A DNA stretch of 5,463 bases, taken from positions 1 through 5,463 of the forward strand of contig JAKACS010000267.1 of NCBI GenBank assembly GCA_021821235.1, written 5' to 3'. The translations under genes and the position numbers were made by a program. Source of the DNA: Bacillota bacterium. GTDB taxonomy: Bacteria; Bacillota; Bacilli; Bacillales_B; DSM-18226. Shown here in pieces: positions 1 through 5,436 of the stretch. The stretch's first letter is position 1. Each line of letters opens with the position of its first letter. The notes below the pieces were generated by a model. It made no database searches and had not been told where the DNA came from. It was given only the letters and a program-made list of their open reading frames with translations.

Positions 1-915
1 AGGCGTTCTCGCCGCTTTGCGGGCAATTCGTTTTACGTGCTCAATTTCCTCGCTTTGTCCTAAAATTTGATCGATATTACTTGTGGTAGTATCTTTTTGC
101 TTCACCGCCTTATTGCCTTCTGTTCGTTGCTGTGACACGATTTGCGACCGCTCCAGAATCGTATAAAGATCCTTAACACCTTCAAAGATCAGCATACCAA
201 TTGCCCCAACCACTCTTCCATCCTTCCAAATCGGAATCCGGTGAACAACCATATCCTGGCCGTGGATTCGCTGAATATACCCTTTTTCTGCAACCCCTGT
301 TTGCAGTACGATATGCAACCGTGTATTTTCGATAATTTCCGTAACGGGTATACCAATTACTTCTTCCCGCCGTTTTCCAACAATCCGGCAGTATGCATCA
401 TTAATCTCAATTATGACAGCATTTTCATTTGTGACGACAATTCCTTCATAGGCCGATTCTAGAATCGTGTTTAAAATTTCTGTTGAATGAAGTGACTCTT
501 TCATTTGTTCTACCTGAAATTTATACGAATTGAGAAGATCGGTTTTTGTCAGAATCCCAGTTAATCTCCCGGTTTCGTCCAATGCCGGTAAACATCCCAC
601 CAGAATTTTACCTGCTTTTTCAATGAATTCATATTCGCCAATTGTTACGACTGGCTGGATCATCACTTTTGAAACAAACCCATCAGGACTAGCTCCTTCC
701 AATAGAGACGTGACTAACCGTGATTTCGTTAGCAATCCCTGCACTCGATTCTCGTCATCTACCACAGGCAAATATCCAATTCGGTTCGTTTGAATGATTG
801 CAATCGCTTCTCTTACTGTTTGCTGCGGCTGAACAGTAAGAGGATTGGCAGTCATCCAACTTGAAACCAAGTCGCGACATTTTTGATCTTTCGTTTTCAA
901 ATCATCTACTTGCAT
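1..915 (-). CDS. Sigma-54-dependent enhancer-binding transcriptional regulator, CBS-CBS-PAS sensor, 3' end cut by the window
   Basis: This is the first 305 residues of a bacterial enhancer-binding protein that would activate RNA polymerase carrying sigma-54. The frame runs open from ATG at 915 through the window edge. Residues about 17-72 and 80-134 are two CBS domains (motifs MTANPLTVQPQQTVREA and GRLTGILTKTDLL), which in this family usually bind adenine nucleotides. Residues about 145-255 are a PAS domain (ESAYEGIVVTNENAVIIEIN, then the late strand KDGRVVGAIGML). A linker follows, then ILGQSEEIEHVKRIARKAARTP, the usual entry to the sigma-54 AAA+ domain; the Walker A motif and the DNA-binding end lie outside the window. 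The closest family layout I know is the CBS-PAS-AAA+-FIS group of Firmicutes (PrdR-like), not LevR/ManR, which begin with AAA+ and end with PRD domains. The ATG at 915 is the first possible start in this frame, because a TGA lies three codons upstream (922-924). It sits behind a terminator, so it is probably its own unit. Family is secure; ligand and target are unknown. Confidence 0.93.
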   Translation of the reverse strand, partial: MQVDDLKTKDQKCRDLVSSWMTANPLTVQPQQTVREAIAIIQTNRIGYLPVVDDENRVQGLLTKSRLVTSLLEGASPDGFVSKVMIQPVVTIGEYEFIEKAGKILVGCLPALDETGRLTGILTKTDLLNSYKFQVEQMKESLHSTEILNTILESAYEGIVVTNENAVIIEINDAYCRIVGKRREEVIGIPVTEIIENTRLHIVLQTGVAEKGYIQRIHGQDMVVHRIPIWKDGRVVGAIGMLIFEGVKDLYTILERSQIVSQQRTEGNKAVKQKDTTTSNIDQILGQSEEIEHVKRIARKAARTP

Positions 916-935
916 CCTGTTTCATCAACTCCTTT
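902..935 (-). promoter_or_regulatory. Ribosome binding site of the regulator with an overlapping 7-codon upstream ORF
   Basis: The only good Shine-Dalgarno sequence before the regulator is AAAGGAG at 929-935. It lies 13 nt from the ATG at 915, which is long. A second ATG at 923-925 lies only 3 nt from the same site and opens an out-of-frame reading frame, MKQDASR, ending in TGA at 902-904 inside the regulator gene. The start at 915 must stand because the frame is closed just upstream. The arrangement suggests weak or coupled initiation, but this is inference. Confidence 0.45.
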
Positions 936-1034
936 AAACAGTTTATATTTAATTGTACAACAAATGTTTTTTGAAATTTATAAATTTTTCAATTACATAT
1001 AAATTAGAATATTTCAGTATCTTGATTTTTGCAC

Positions 1035-1066
1035 AAAAAAGACCTCCCATCAAACAAACGGGAGGC
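1035..1066 (-). terminator. Intrinsic terminator after the oxidoreductase gene
   Basis: Read on the minus strand, CCTCCC (1060-1065) pairs with GGGAGG (1043-1048) across an 11-nt loop, and the 3' arm is followed by TCTTTTTTG (T-run 1035-1040). This is a standard Rho-independent terminator. It lies about 100 nt beyond the stop of the oxidoreductase gene at 1165 and about 120 nt before the start of the regulator gene, and so separates the two units. The bases between 1067 and 1164 show no gene. Confidence 0.85.
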
Positions 1067-1164
1067 ATTCTCGAATTACAAATTAGATACCGTTGGGCAT
1101 TTTTTTCTCTTCATTCCATTTCATTATTTACAATTTCTGCCCCCACAACAGAATCAGCATTTTT

Positions 1165-2181
1165 TCACTTTAAGTTCTTAACTCCAGTTTCTAATATTTC
1201 CATTTGTAGCAGTGTCTGTTCGTCTGTTATGGTTTTATCTTTACCATTTATGATTGTCTCATATAAATCATCATATACTCTTCCATAATCACCATTTACG
1301 GATTTTACTTTTTCTTCGTGGATGGTCCCTTCTTCGTCCATATAGGTCAGTACACCATACTGTTGAATTGTATCTACACCAAAATCTTTGTTATCCGGCA
1401 TGTAAAATAACTTTAGGTGTTCTTCCTGGCGGTCTTTCGTTTCTTTTACAAAGCATCCCTTTTTGCCGTAAACGACGAAGCTTGGTCTTTCTTTAAGTCT
1501 AAAATAACTGGATTTAACAGAGACTTTTACTTGACCGTAATATAAATCCAAATCAAAATAATCATTCATTCTTCCTTGCCCTAATAATTGCCTTACATCA
1601 TAATGGATATGATCCGGCTTGCCAAAATAGCTGATGACTTGATCCAGTGTATGACAGCCATGTCCATATAAAAAGGAATGGGCAGGATCAAAAGAATGAA
1701 CAGACTCTGGTACTTCGGGGCGGTAATAGTCAAAATGCATTTCCACTTCCAGCAAGTCTCCTATTTTCCCTTCTTCAATGACTTTTTGAACAGTTAAAAA
1801 ATCACTATCAAATCGTCTGTTTTGATACGCCTGAACAATTAATCCTTTTTCTCTTGCCATTGCAAAAATTTCTTTTGCCTGTTCTGAGGTTTCCATAAAT
1901 GGCTTTTCAACCAAACAGTTTTTATTATGTTCCAATACTAATTTTGCGTATTCATAATGACTGTCATGTCTTGTGCAAATTACAATGAGTTGAATGTCGT
2001 TATCATTTACTAGTTCATCTAAATCAGAAGTATAATTGACTCCTGCAATCCGATCCCAACTTTCATGCGCAGGATTTCTTTGATAAATGGTTTTTACCTT
2101 TATATTCGCTCTTTGCAGGACGAACGGCAAATGATATCTGTTCGTGCTTTTTCCATTTCCAATATAACCAATCGTCAGCAT
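1165..2181 (-). CDS. Gfo/Idh/MocA-family NAD(P)-dependent oxidoreductase, YhhX-like
   Basis: A 338-residue cytoplasmic dehydrogenase of the Gfo/Idh/MocA family, which oxidises or reduces sugars, inositols or their derivatives with NAD(P). The N-terminal Rossmann fold starts with IGYIGNGKSTNRYH (residues 4-17). The stretch GNGKSTNRYHLPFVL closely matches the start of E. coli YhhX as I remember it. The family EKP motif is at 92-94 (LVEKPF), followed by YQNRRFD at 119-125. The C-terminal catalytic domain has GHGCHTLDQ at 173-181, with His177 and Asp180 as the likely active-site pair. Length is normal (YhhX is about 345 aa). The ATG at 2179-2181 is preceded by AGGGGG with 5-nt spacing. The gene follows the PTS operon in the same direction but behind a terminator, so it may depend on read-through or on its own promoter; I see no clear promoter in 2182-2298. 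The substrate is unknown; a sugar imported by the adjacent PTS is an inference from position only. Confidence 0.95.
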   Translation of the reverse strand: MLTIGYIGNGKSTNRYHLPFVLQRANIKVKTIYQRNPAHESWDRIAGVNYTSDLDELVNDNDIQLIVICTRHDSHYEYAKLVLEHNKNCLVEKPFMETSEQAKEIFAMAREKGLIVQAYQNRRFDSDFLTVQKVIEEGKIGDLLEVEMHFDYYRPEVPESVHSFDPAHSFLYGHGCHTLDQVISYFGKPDHIHYDVRQLLGQGRMNDYFDLDLYYGQVKVSVKSSYFRLKERPSFVVYGKKGCFVKETKDRQEEHLKLFYMPDNKDFGVDTIQQYGVLTYMDEEGTIHEEKVKSVNGDYGRVYDDLYETIINGKDKTITDEQTLLQMEILETGVKNLK

Positions 2182-2206
2182 AGCAGCCCCCTAAATATCT
2201 TTTGTT

Positions 2207-2258
2207 AAAAAGCAAAGCACCTCCTTAAATTGATCGAATTATCAAACCAGGAGGTGCT
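2207..2258 (-). terminator. Strong intrinsic terminator between EIID and the oxidoreductase
   Basis: On the minus strand, AGCACCTCCT (2249-2258) pairs perfectly with AGGAGGTGCT (2216-2225). Within the 23-nt interior, TTGAT (2241-2245) pairs with ATCAA (2230-2234). The stem is followed by TTGCTTTTTAAC (2204-2215). It sits 40 nt after the EIID stop and should end most PTS transcripts. It may also protect the 3' end of the PTS mRNA and allow some read-through into the oxidoreductase gene. Confidence 0.87.
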
Positions 2259-2298
2259 GTTCTATTTGCCGCTTACATTTGATCTTAAAAAAAGCTTA

Positions 2299-3210
2299 TT
2301 ACATTAAGTTAATTAAGTGGAAGACAATACCAACAACGAATAACCCAAGAATCATAACGATTGGCGAAACTTTCTTCTTAAGCAACCACATGCAAAGAAG
2401 TGTTATCAACAATCCAGCTAAACCAGGGATTAAGCTATCTAAGTTGCTTTGTAAAGTCGTTATTTTCGTCGGTTCTAATGAAAGACCAGCAGCTTGCTGT
2501 TGTAACGCAGATTTAATCCCTTGCGCTCCGGCAGGCAAATTACTCCAGTCAATATAAGCACCTTTGGAAAGTTTAACGGAAGATACAACTGGCGTAAATT
2601 TTACAGAAACCCAACGGTTAACTAATGAACCAAGGATAAACATGCCGAGAATGGATGCCCCTTTTGTAATATCTCGAAGCAAACCGCCAGATAAGTCATC
2701 CGAAATTTTAGAACCAGCTTTGTAGCCAAATTCTTGCGTATACCATGTGAATCCCATACGAATAAGATTCCATAAAACAAAGAAAAGAATCGGACCAAGG
2801 ATGTTACCGGTCAAAGCAAGAGAAGCCGCTAACGCACCAAGGATTGGTCTAACCGTGAACCAGAAAACGGGATCCCCGATACCTGCTAAAGGCCCCATCA
2901 TACCGACTTTGACCCCCTGGATGGCTGTGTCGTCAACCGGCGCACCATTTGCACGTTCTTCTTCAAGCGCTAAAGTTACACCAATGACAGGTGAAGCTAC
3001 ATATGGGTGGGTATTAAAGAACTCTAAATGACGTTTTAGTGCATCAGCACGATCTTCTTTTGTTTTATATAATTTTTTGATTGCGGGAATCATTGAAAAT
3101 GCCCAACCGCCGTTTTGCATACGTTCGTAGTTCCAAGAGCCTTGGATGAAAGTTGAACGCCACCAAACAGAAATACGATCTTTTTTTGATAATCTTAATT
3201 CTTGTGCCAT
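2299..3210 (-). CDS. manN: PTS mannose-family transporter subunit IID
   Basis: Membrane subunit IID of a mannose-class phosphotransferase system (ManZ/MptD/ManN family); with IIC it forms the sugar channel. It is 303 residues, the length I recall for Listeria MptD. Family signatures are RSTFIQGSWNYERMQNGGWAF (split here as residues 18-27 and 28-38), HPYVASPVIGVTLALEEE at 68-85 and GMMGPLAGIGDP at 103-114. Hydrophobic segments lie at about 122-155, 185-198, 260-277 and 281-301, with a cytoplasmic amphipathic N-terminus. Residues about 201-257 form a long polar insert before the last membrane segments; by family topology it is extracellular, and in MptD-type proteins this region takes part in class IIa bacteriocin recognition. 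The start at 3208-3210 follows AAGGAGG (3222-3228) with 11-nt spacing. Only 19 nt separate it from the IIC stop, so the genes are translated from one message. manZ and mptD are equivalent names. Confidence 0.97.
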   Translation of the reverse strand: MAQELRLSKKDRISVWWRSTFIQGSWNYERMQNGGWAFSMIPAIKKLYKTKEDRADALKRHLEFFNTHPYVASPVIGVTLALEEERANGAPVDDTAIQGVKVGMMGPLAGIGDPVFWFTVRPILGALAASLALTGNILGPILFFVLWNLIRMGFTWYTQEFGYKAGSKISDDLSGGLLRDITKGASILGMFILGSLVNRWVSVKFTPVVSSVKLSKGAYIDWSNLPAGAQGIKSALQQQAAGLSLEPTKITTLQSNLDSLIPGLAGLLITLLCMWLLKKKVSPIVMILGLFVVGIVFHLINLM

Positions 3211-3229
3211 TTCTATGTCCGCCTCCTTC

Positions 3230-4036
3230 TTAGTAACTATCGATAATATCGCCTAGTGGATCACCAGTGTTAGAGTTTCCGCCATTACCTGAACCACCTT
3301 GTTTAGAAAGCGCTAAATAGATAAGGGCAAGAGCCACACCGATACCACCAAGACCAATAAGTGTGATTTGTGAAACAGTCGCTAATATGAAACCAAGCAC
3401 GAAGAATGGCCATACTTCTTTTGTAGCCATCATGTTAATAACCATTGCATAACCAACGGCTACAACCATTCCCCCACCGATTGCTAAACCGCTAGTCAAC
3501 CAAGCTGGCATTGATTCAAGCAAGCCTCTAACCGGACCTGCACCAATTGCTAAAACTAATGCAGCTGGGATTGCAATACGTAACCCCTGCAAGCCGATCG
3601 CGACGATGTGCCATAGTTCAACTCTTCTGATGTTTCCTTCTTTAGCTGCAGCATCCATTAAATGTACCAATCCTGTTGCAACCGTACGGACGATGATTGT
3701 CAACAAAAGGCCAGCAACTGCAAGCGGAATCGCAATCGCAATCGCCGAAGCCACGCCCGCTTGACCTTGTCCACTTAAAACTAAAATAATGGCAGATGCA
3801 ACGGACGCTAACGCAGCATCCGGCGCTACGGCAGCTCCAATGTTTGCCCAGCCTAAAGCAATCAATTGAAGGGTACCGCCTAAGATAAGTGCTGGTACTA
3901 AGTTTCCTGTAACTAAGCCGATTAACGTACACGCAATGATTGGTTGGTGGAATTGGAATTCATCCAAAATCCCTTCCATACCAGCTAGAAATGCTACGAT
4001 AATGACTAATATTATTTGAATAATATTCAAATCCAT
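3230..4036 (-). CDS. manM: PTS mannose-family transporter subunit IIC
   Basis: Membrane subunit IIC of the mannose-class PTS (ManY/MptC/ManM family), the main sugar-translocating component. It has 268 residues, the normal length. It is highly hydrophobic throughout, starting with LNIIQIILVIIVAFLAGMEG (3-22). The conserved loop GGTLQLIALGWANIGAAVAP at 53-72 is the family signature around the substrate site and the region contacted by bacteriocins in related transporters. A charged cytoplasmic loop AAAKEGNIRRVELWH lies at 129-143. The protein ends in a glycine- and asparagine-rich hydrophilic tail from about 245. The ATG at 4034-4036 has GGAGG at 4046-4050 with 9-nt spacing. It is the middle gene of the operon, 34 nt after IIAB and 19 nt before IID. 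manY and mptC are equivalent names. Confidence 0.97.
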   Translation of the reverse strand: MDLNIIQIILVIIVAFLAGMEGILDEFQFHQPIIACTLIGLVTGNLVPALILGGTLQLIALGWANIGAAVAPDAALASVASAIILVLSGQGQAGVASAIAIAIPLAVAGLLLTIIVRTVATGLVHLMDAAAKEGNIRRVELWHIVAIGLQGLRIAIPAALVLAIGAGPVRGLLESMPAWLTSGLAIGGGMVVAVGYAMVINMMATKEVWPFFVLGFILATVSQITLIGLGGIGVALALIYLALSKQGGSGNGGNSNTGDPLGDIIDSY

Positions 4037-4070
4037 GGTTATTATCCTCCGTTTTCTCTGATATTTAGGA

Positions 4071-5042
4071 TTACTTTTGTTTATTTAACTCCTCTTGAGC
4101 CTTCTTGAGAATTTCGTCCATATCGCCTTTTGAATCGTTTGGAACTTTTCGTACATCGAACTTCAAACCAGCTTTTTTTAACTTAGCGAAAGTATCAAGA
4201 TCATCTTGGCTAAAGGCCAACACCTTATTCGGTTGAACCTTACCAGGTGAGTGTGCCATCGAACCAACGTTAATTGTTTTCAATGGAACGCCGCCTTCAA
4301 CCGCTCTAAGCGCATCTTGTGGGTTTTCGAAAAGAAGTAACGCGCGCTGGCCGCCGAAGTGTTGATCATCTTTTGCAAGTTCGATCATTTTCTTAACAGG
4401 AACAACGTGTGCCTTTACACCTGGAGGAGCAGCCTGTTGGATCAATTTCTTACGAAGGTCATCCTTCGCTACTGCATCAGATACAACGATGATACGTGTA
4501 GGCTGTGTAGCTTTTGTCCAAGCGGTCGCTACTTGTCCGTGAAGCAATCGCGAGTCGATACGTGCTAACACGTATTCAAACTTACCAGGGGCACCTGCAT
4601 TTGCTGGTTTCGCAGCAGCTGGAGCAGTTGTTGTTACTGGTTCCAATTCTTCCGGTTTTACTTTAACCCCTTCTTTCGCCGTACCTAAAATACGCGAGGC
4701 AATTTCATGTGCTGTGTTCATGGAGAAGCGCGATGCATACGCCTCAATTACCATTGGTAAGTTCATACCAGCAACGATTGCCCATTTGCCTCCGTGTTCC
4801 TCAAGCAAGCTATTGGCTTGGTTAAAAGGAGTTCCACCCCAAAGATCGACTAAGAATAATACTTCGTCTTGGTTATCGAAAGAGGCGATTGCTTCTTTCA
4901 TTTTTGCCTTTACATCATCAGGTCCTTCGCTCGGCATCAATGTAACAGCTTTTACATTTTCTTGTTCCCCAAAGATCATCGATCCAGATTGCAAGATACC
5001 GTTGGCAAATTCGCCGTGACTAGCAATGATAATTCCTACCAT
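4071..5042 (-). CDS. manL: PTS mannose-family fused subunit IIAB
   Basis: Cytoplasmic phosphotransfer protein of a mannose-class PTS, with EIIA and EIIB fused in 323 residues as in ManX/ManL/MptA. The IIA domain (1-130) begins MVGIIIASHGEFANG; His9 is the residue phosphorylated by HPr. It also has the family stretch VLFLVDLWGGTPFNQANSLL at 61-80. An alanine/proline/threonine-rich hinge (about 135-153) links it to the IIB domain (155-320), which carries VLARIDSRLLHGQVATAW at 158-175. His168 is the second phosphorylation site and passes phosphate to the sugar bound by IIC/IID. The fused AB form fits glucose/mannose-type systems and differs from the lev fructose system, where IIA and IIB are separate. 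The ATG at 5040-5042 has a strong AGGAGG (5050-5055) with 7-nt spacing. It is the first gene of the operon. A cre-like site and a hairpin lie upstream. manX and mptA are equivalent names. Confidence 0.97.
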   Translation of the reverse strand: MVGIIIASHGEFANGILQSGSMIFGEQENVKAVTLMPSEGPDDVKAKMKEAIASFDNQDEVLFLVDLWGGTPFNQANSLLEEHGGKWAIVAGMNLPMVIEAYASRFSMNTAHEIASRILGTAKEGVKVKPEELEPVTTTAPAAAKPANAGAPGKFEYVLARIDSRLLHGQVATAWTKATQPTRIIVVSDAVAKDDLRKKLIQQAAPPGVKAHVVPVKKMIELAKDDQHFGGQRALLLFENPQDALRAVEGGVPLKTINVGSMAHSPGKVQPNKVLAFSQDDLDTFAKLKKAGLKFDVRKVPNDSKGDMDEILKKAQEELNKQK

Positions 5043-5072
5043 CTTTTTACCTCCTATTATGATTGTTAGGGC

Positions 5073-5095
5073 TTAACTAAACATGGTAAACTCCT
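5073..5095 (-). other. Three-codon minigene (MFS-stop) with its own ribosome binding site
   Basis: AGGAG (5091-5095) is followed after 6 nt by ATG TTT AGT TAA (5073-5084), a well-spaced start for a three-codon reading frame ending 30 nt before the manL start codon. It may be chance, or a small leader element that affects ribosome loading on the operon. Only the sequence layout supports it. Confidence 0.25.
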
Positions 5096-5114
5096 AAAGT
5101 CTTTTTTAGCTCAT

Positions 5115-5128
5115 CTAAAGCGGTTACA
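5115..5128. promoter_or_regulatory. Candidate catabolite-responsive element (cre, CcpA site)
   Basis: Read on the minus strand, TGTAACCGCTTTAG matches 12 of 14 positions of the cre consensus TGWAANCGNTNWCA; only the last two bases differ. The central CG and the conserved left half are intact. It lies 73 nt upstream of the manL start and well downstream of the only good promoter seen, so CcpA bound here would act as a roadblock to transcription. Catabolite control of a glucose/mannose PTS would be sensible. The site is degenerate, so this is a candidate only. Confidence 0.5.
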
Positions 5129-5144
5129 GTTTCAACAAAGACAA

Positions 5145-5237
5145 TAAAAAGGCATGAGCAAAAAGTCGATTAAATGAAGATATAGGTATAGAATGCCCCT
5201 TCTTCTTCATTTCAATCAATACTTTTCACTCATGCCT
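5145..5237 (-). terminator. Long imperfect hairpin with T-run: intrinsic terminator or leader attenuator
   Basis: On the minus strand, AGGCATGAG (5229-5237) pairs with CTCATGCCT (5150-5158), then AAAAGT (5221-5226) with 5161-5166, GATT (5214-5217) with 5168-5171, and 5204-5212 with 5172-5180, around a loop of about 23 nt. That is 28 Watson-Crick pairs. The two positions between the first blocks (5227-5228 with 5159-5160), and 5218 with 5167, form G-U wobbles in minus-strand RNA but A-C mismatches in plus-strand RNA. The structure therefore suits minus-strand transcripts. The stem is followed by TTTTTATT (5142-5149). It lies between the promoter at 5389-5418 and the PTS operon. Confidence 0.75.
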
Positions 5238-5320
5238 GATCGAATCAGTAACACGTAAAAAATAATGGCGATTGCTATTAAAATTGATTGTGCAACCGCT
5301 GTAAAGGGAGTGTTGACCAA
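5216..5320 (-). CDS. Possible 34-residue single-span membrane peptide (doubtful)
   Basis: From a TTG at 5318-5320 a frame of 34 codons runs to TGA at 5216-5218. It would encode a short polar start (VNTPFTAVAQ), one strongly hydrophobic segment (SILIAIAIIFYVLLI, residues 12-26) and a polar end (RSGMSEKY). The layout is that of a small membrane peptide, or the tail of a lost membrane protein. Against it, no ATG begins the frame and the upstream AGAAG is a weak ribosome binding site. Its last seven codons, including the stop, form the 5' arm of the hairpin at 5145-5237, so translating it would be expected to disturb that terminator. I do not recognise the sequence. Confidence 0.25.
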   Translation of the reverse strand: MVNTPFTAVAQSILIAIAIIFYVLLIRSGMSEKY

Positions 5321-5367
5321 ACAGCTTCTGCATCAATTAGATTCTTTTTCAATGTTTGCTGGATCAC
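5278..5367 (-). CDS. Possible 29-residue open frame overlapping the membrane peptide frame (doubtful)
   Basis: A GTG at 5365-5367 opens a frame to TAA at 5278-5280 encoding 29 residues beginning VIQQTLKKNLIDAEAVWSTL. The composition is protein-like (amphipathic, with KK and DAEA), but there is no convincing ribosome binding site. It overlaps the 34-codon frame at 5216-5320 in another register. A single frameshift in the overlap would join the two into one soluble-then-membrane peptide, so the pair may be a decayed gene. It lies just downstream of the promoter at 5389-5418. Confidence 0.15.
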   Translation of the reverse strand: MIQQTLKKNLIDAEAVWSTLPLQRLHNQF

Positions 5368-5388
5368 TTTAATGAGCTTCCATAAGAG

Positions 5389-5418
5389 ATTATAGCACAC
5401 CGGCTATTTTTATTTCAA
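5389..5418 (-). promoter_or_regulatory. Sigma-A type promoter upstream of the PTS operon
   Basis: On the minus strand, TTGAAA (5413-5418) and a perfect TATAAT (5389-5394) are separated by 18 nt. Transcription would start near 5382. It is the best promoter match seen upstream of manL and would give a leader of about 340 nt containing the small frames, the hairpin and the cre-like site. It may instead serve only a short transcript ending at the hairpin. Confidence 0.6.
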
Positions 5419-5419
5419 G

Positions 5420-5436
5420 AGGTTTATTTAAAACCT
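5420..5436. repeat. Short inverted repeat abutting the -35 element
   Basis: AGGTTT (5420-5425) and AAACCT (5431-5436) form a perfect 6-bp inverted repeat around ATTTA, ending two bases from the -35 box at 5413-5418. It has no T-run, so it is not a terminator. A protein-binding site for the promoter is possible but unsupported beyond position. Confidence 0.3.

Noticed and set aside
142..793. Plus-strand open frames at 142-462 and 530-793
   Set aside because: They lie opposite the CBS-PAS regulator, whose minus-strand product is clearly recognisable; their own translations resemble no family.
971..994. AT-rich palindrome upstream of the regulator (core AAATTTATAAATTT)
   Set aside because: Such palindromes are common by chance in AT-rich intergenic DNA, and I could not pair it with a convincing promoter.
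3195..3210. TGGCAC on the minus strand as a sigma-54 -24 box
   Set aside because: It falls on the start codon of manN, and ten bases after the GG there is AA rather than GC.
3642..3932. Second minus-strand frame inside the IIC gene, Cys- and Arg-rich
   Set aside because: It is an out-of-register reading of the manM gene and has no ribosome site.
4359..5069. Plus-strand frames opposite the IIAB gene
   Set aside because: They are antisense shadows of manL with no family resemblance.
5154..5177. Plus-strand frame MSKKSIK
   Set aside because: Seven codons with no ribosome binding site; it arises from the repeat arm.
5150..5237. Inverted repeat as ends of a miniature mobile element
   Set aside because: The flanks (AAAAA and GATCG) show no target duplication. 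The G-U wobble pattern and T-run fit an RNA hairpin on the minus strand better.
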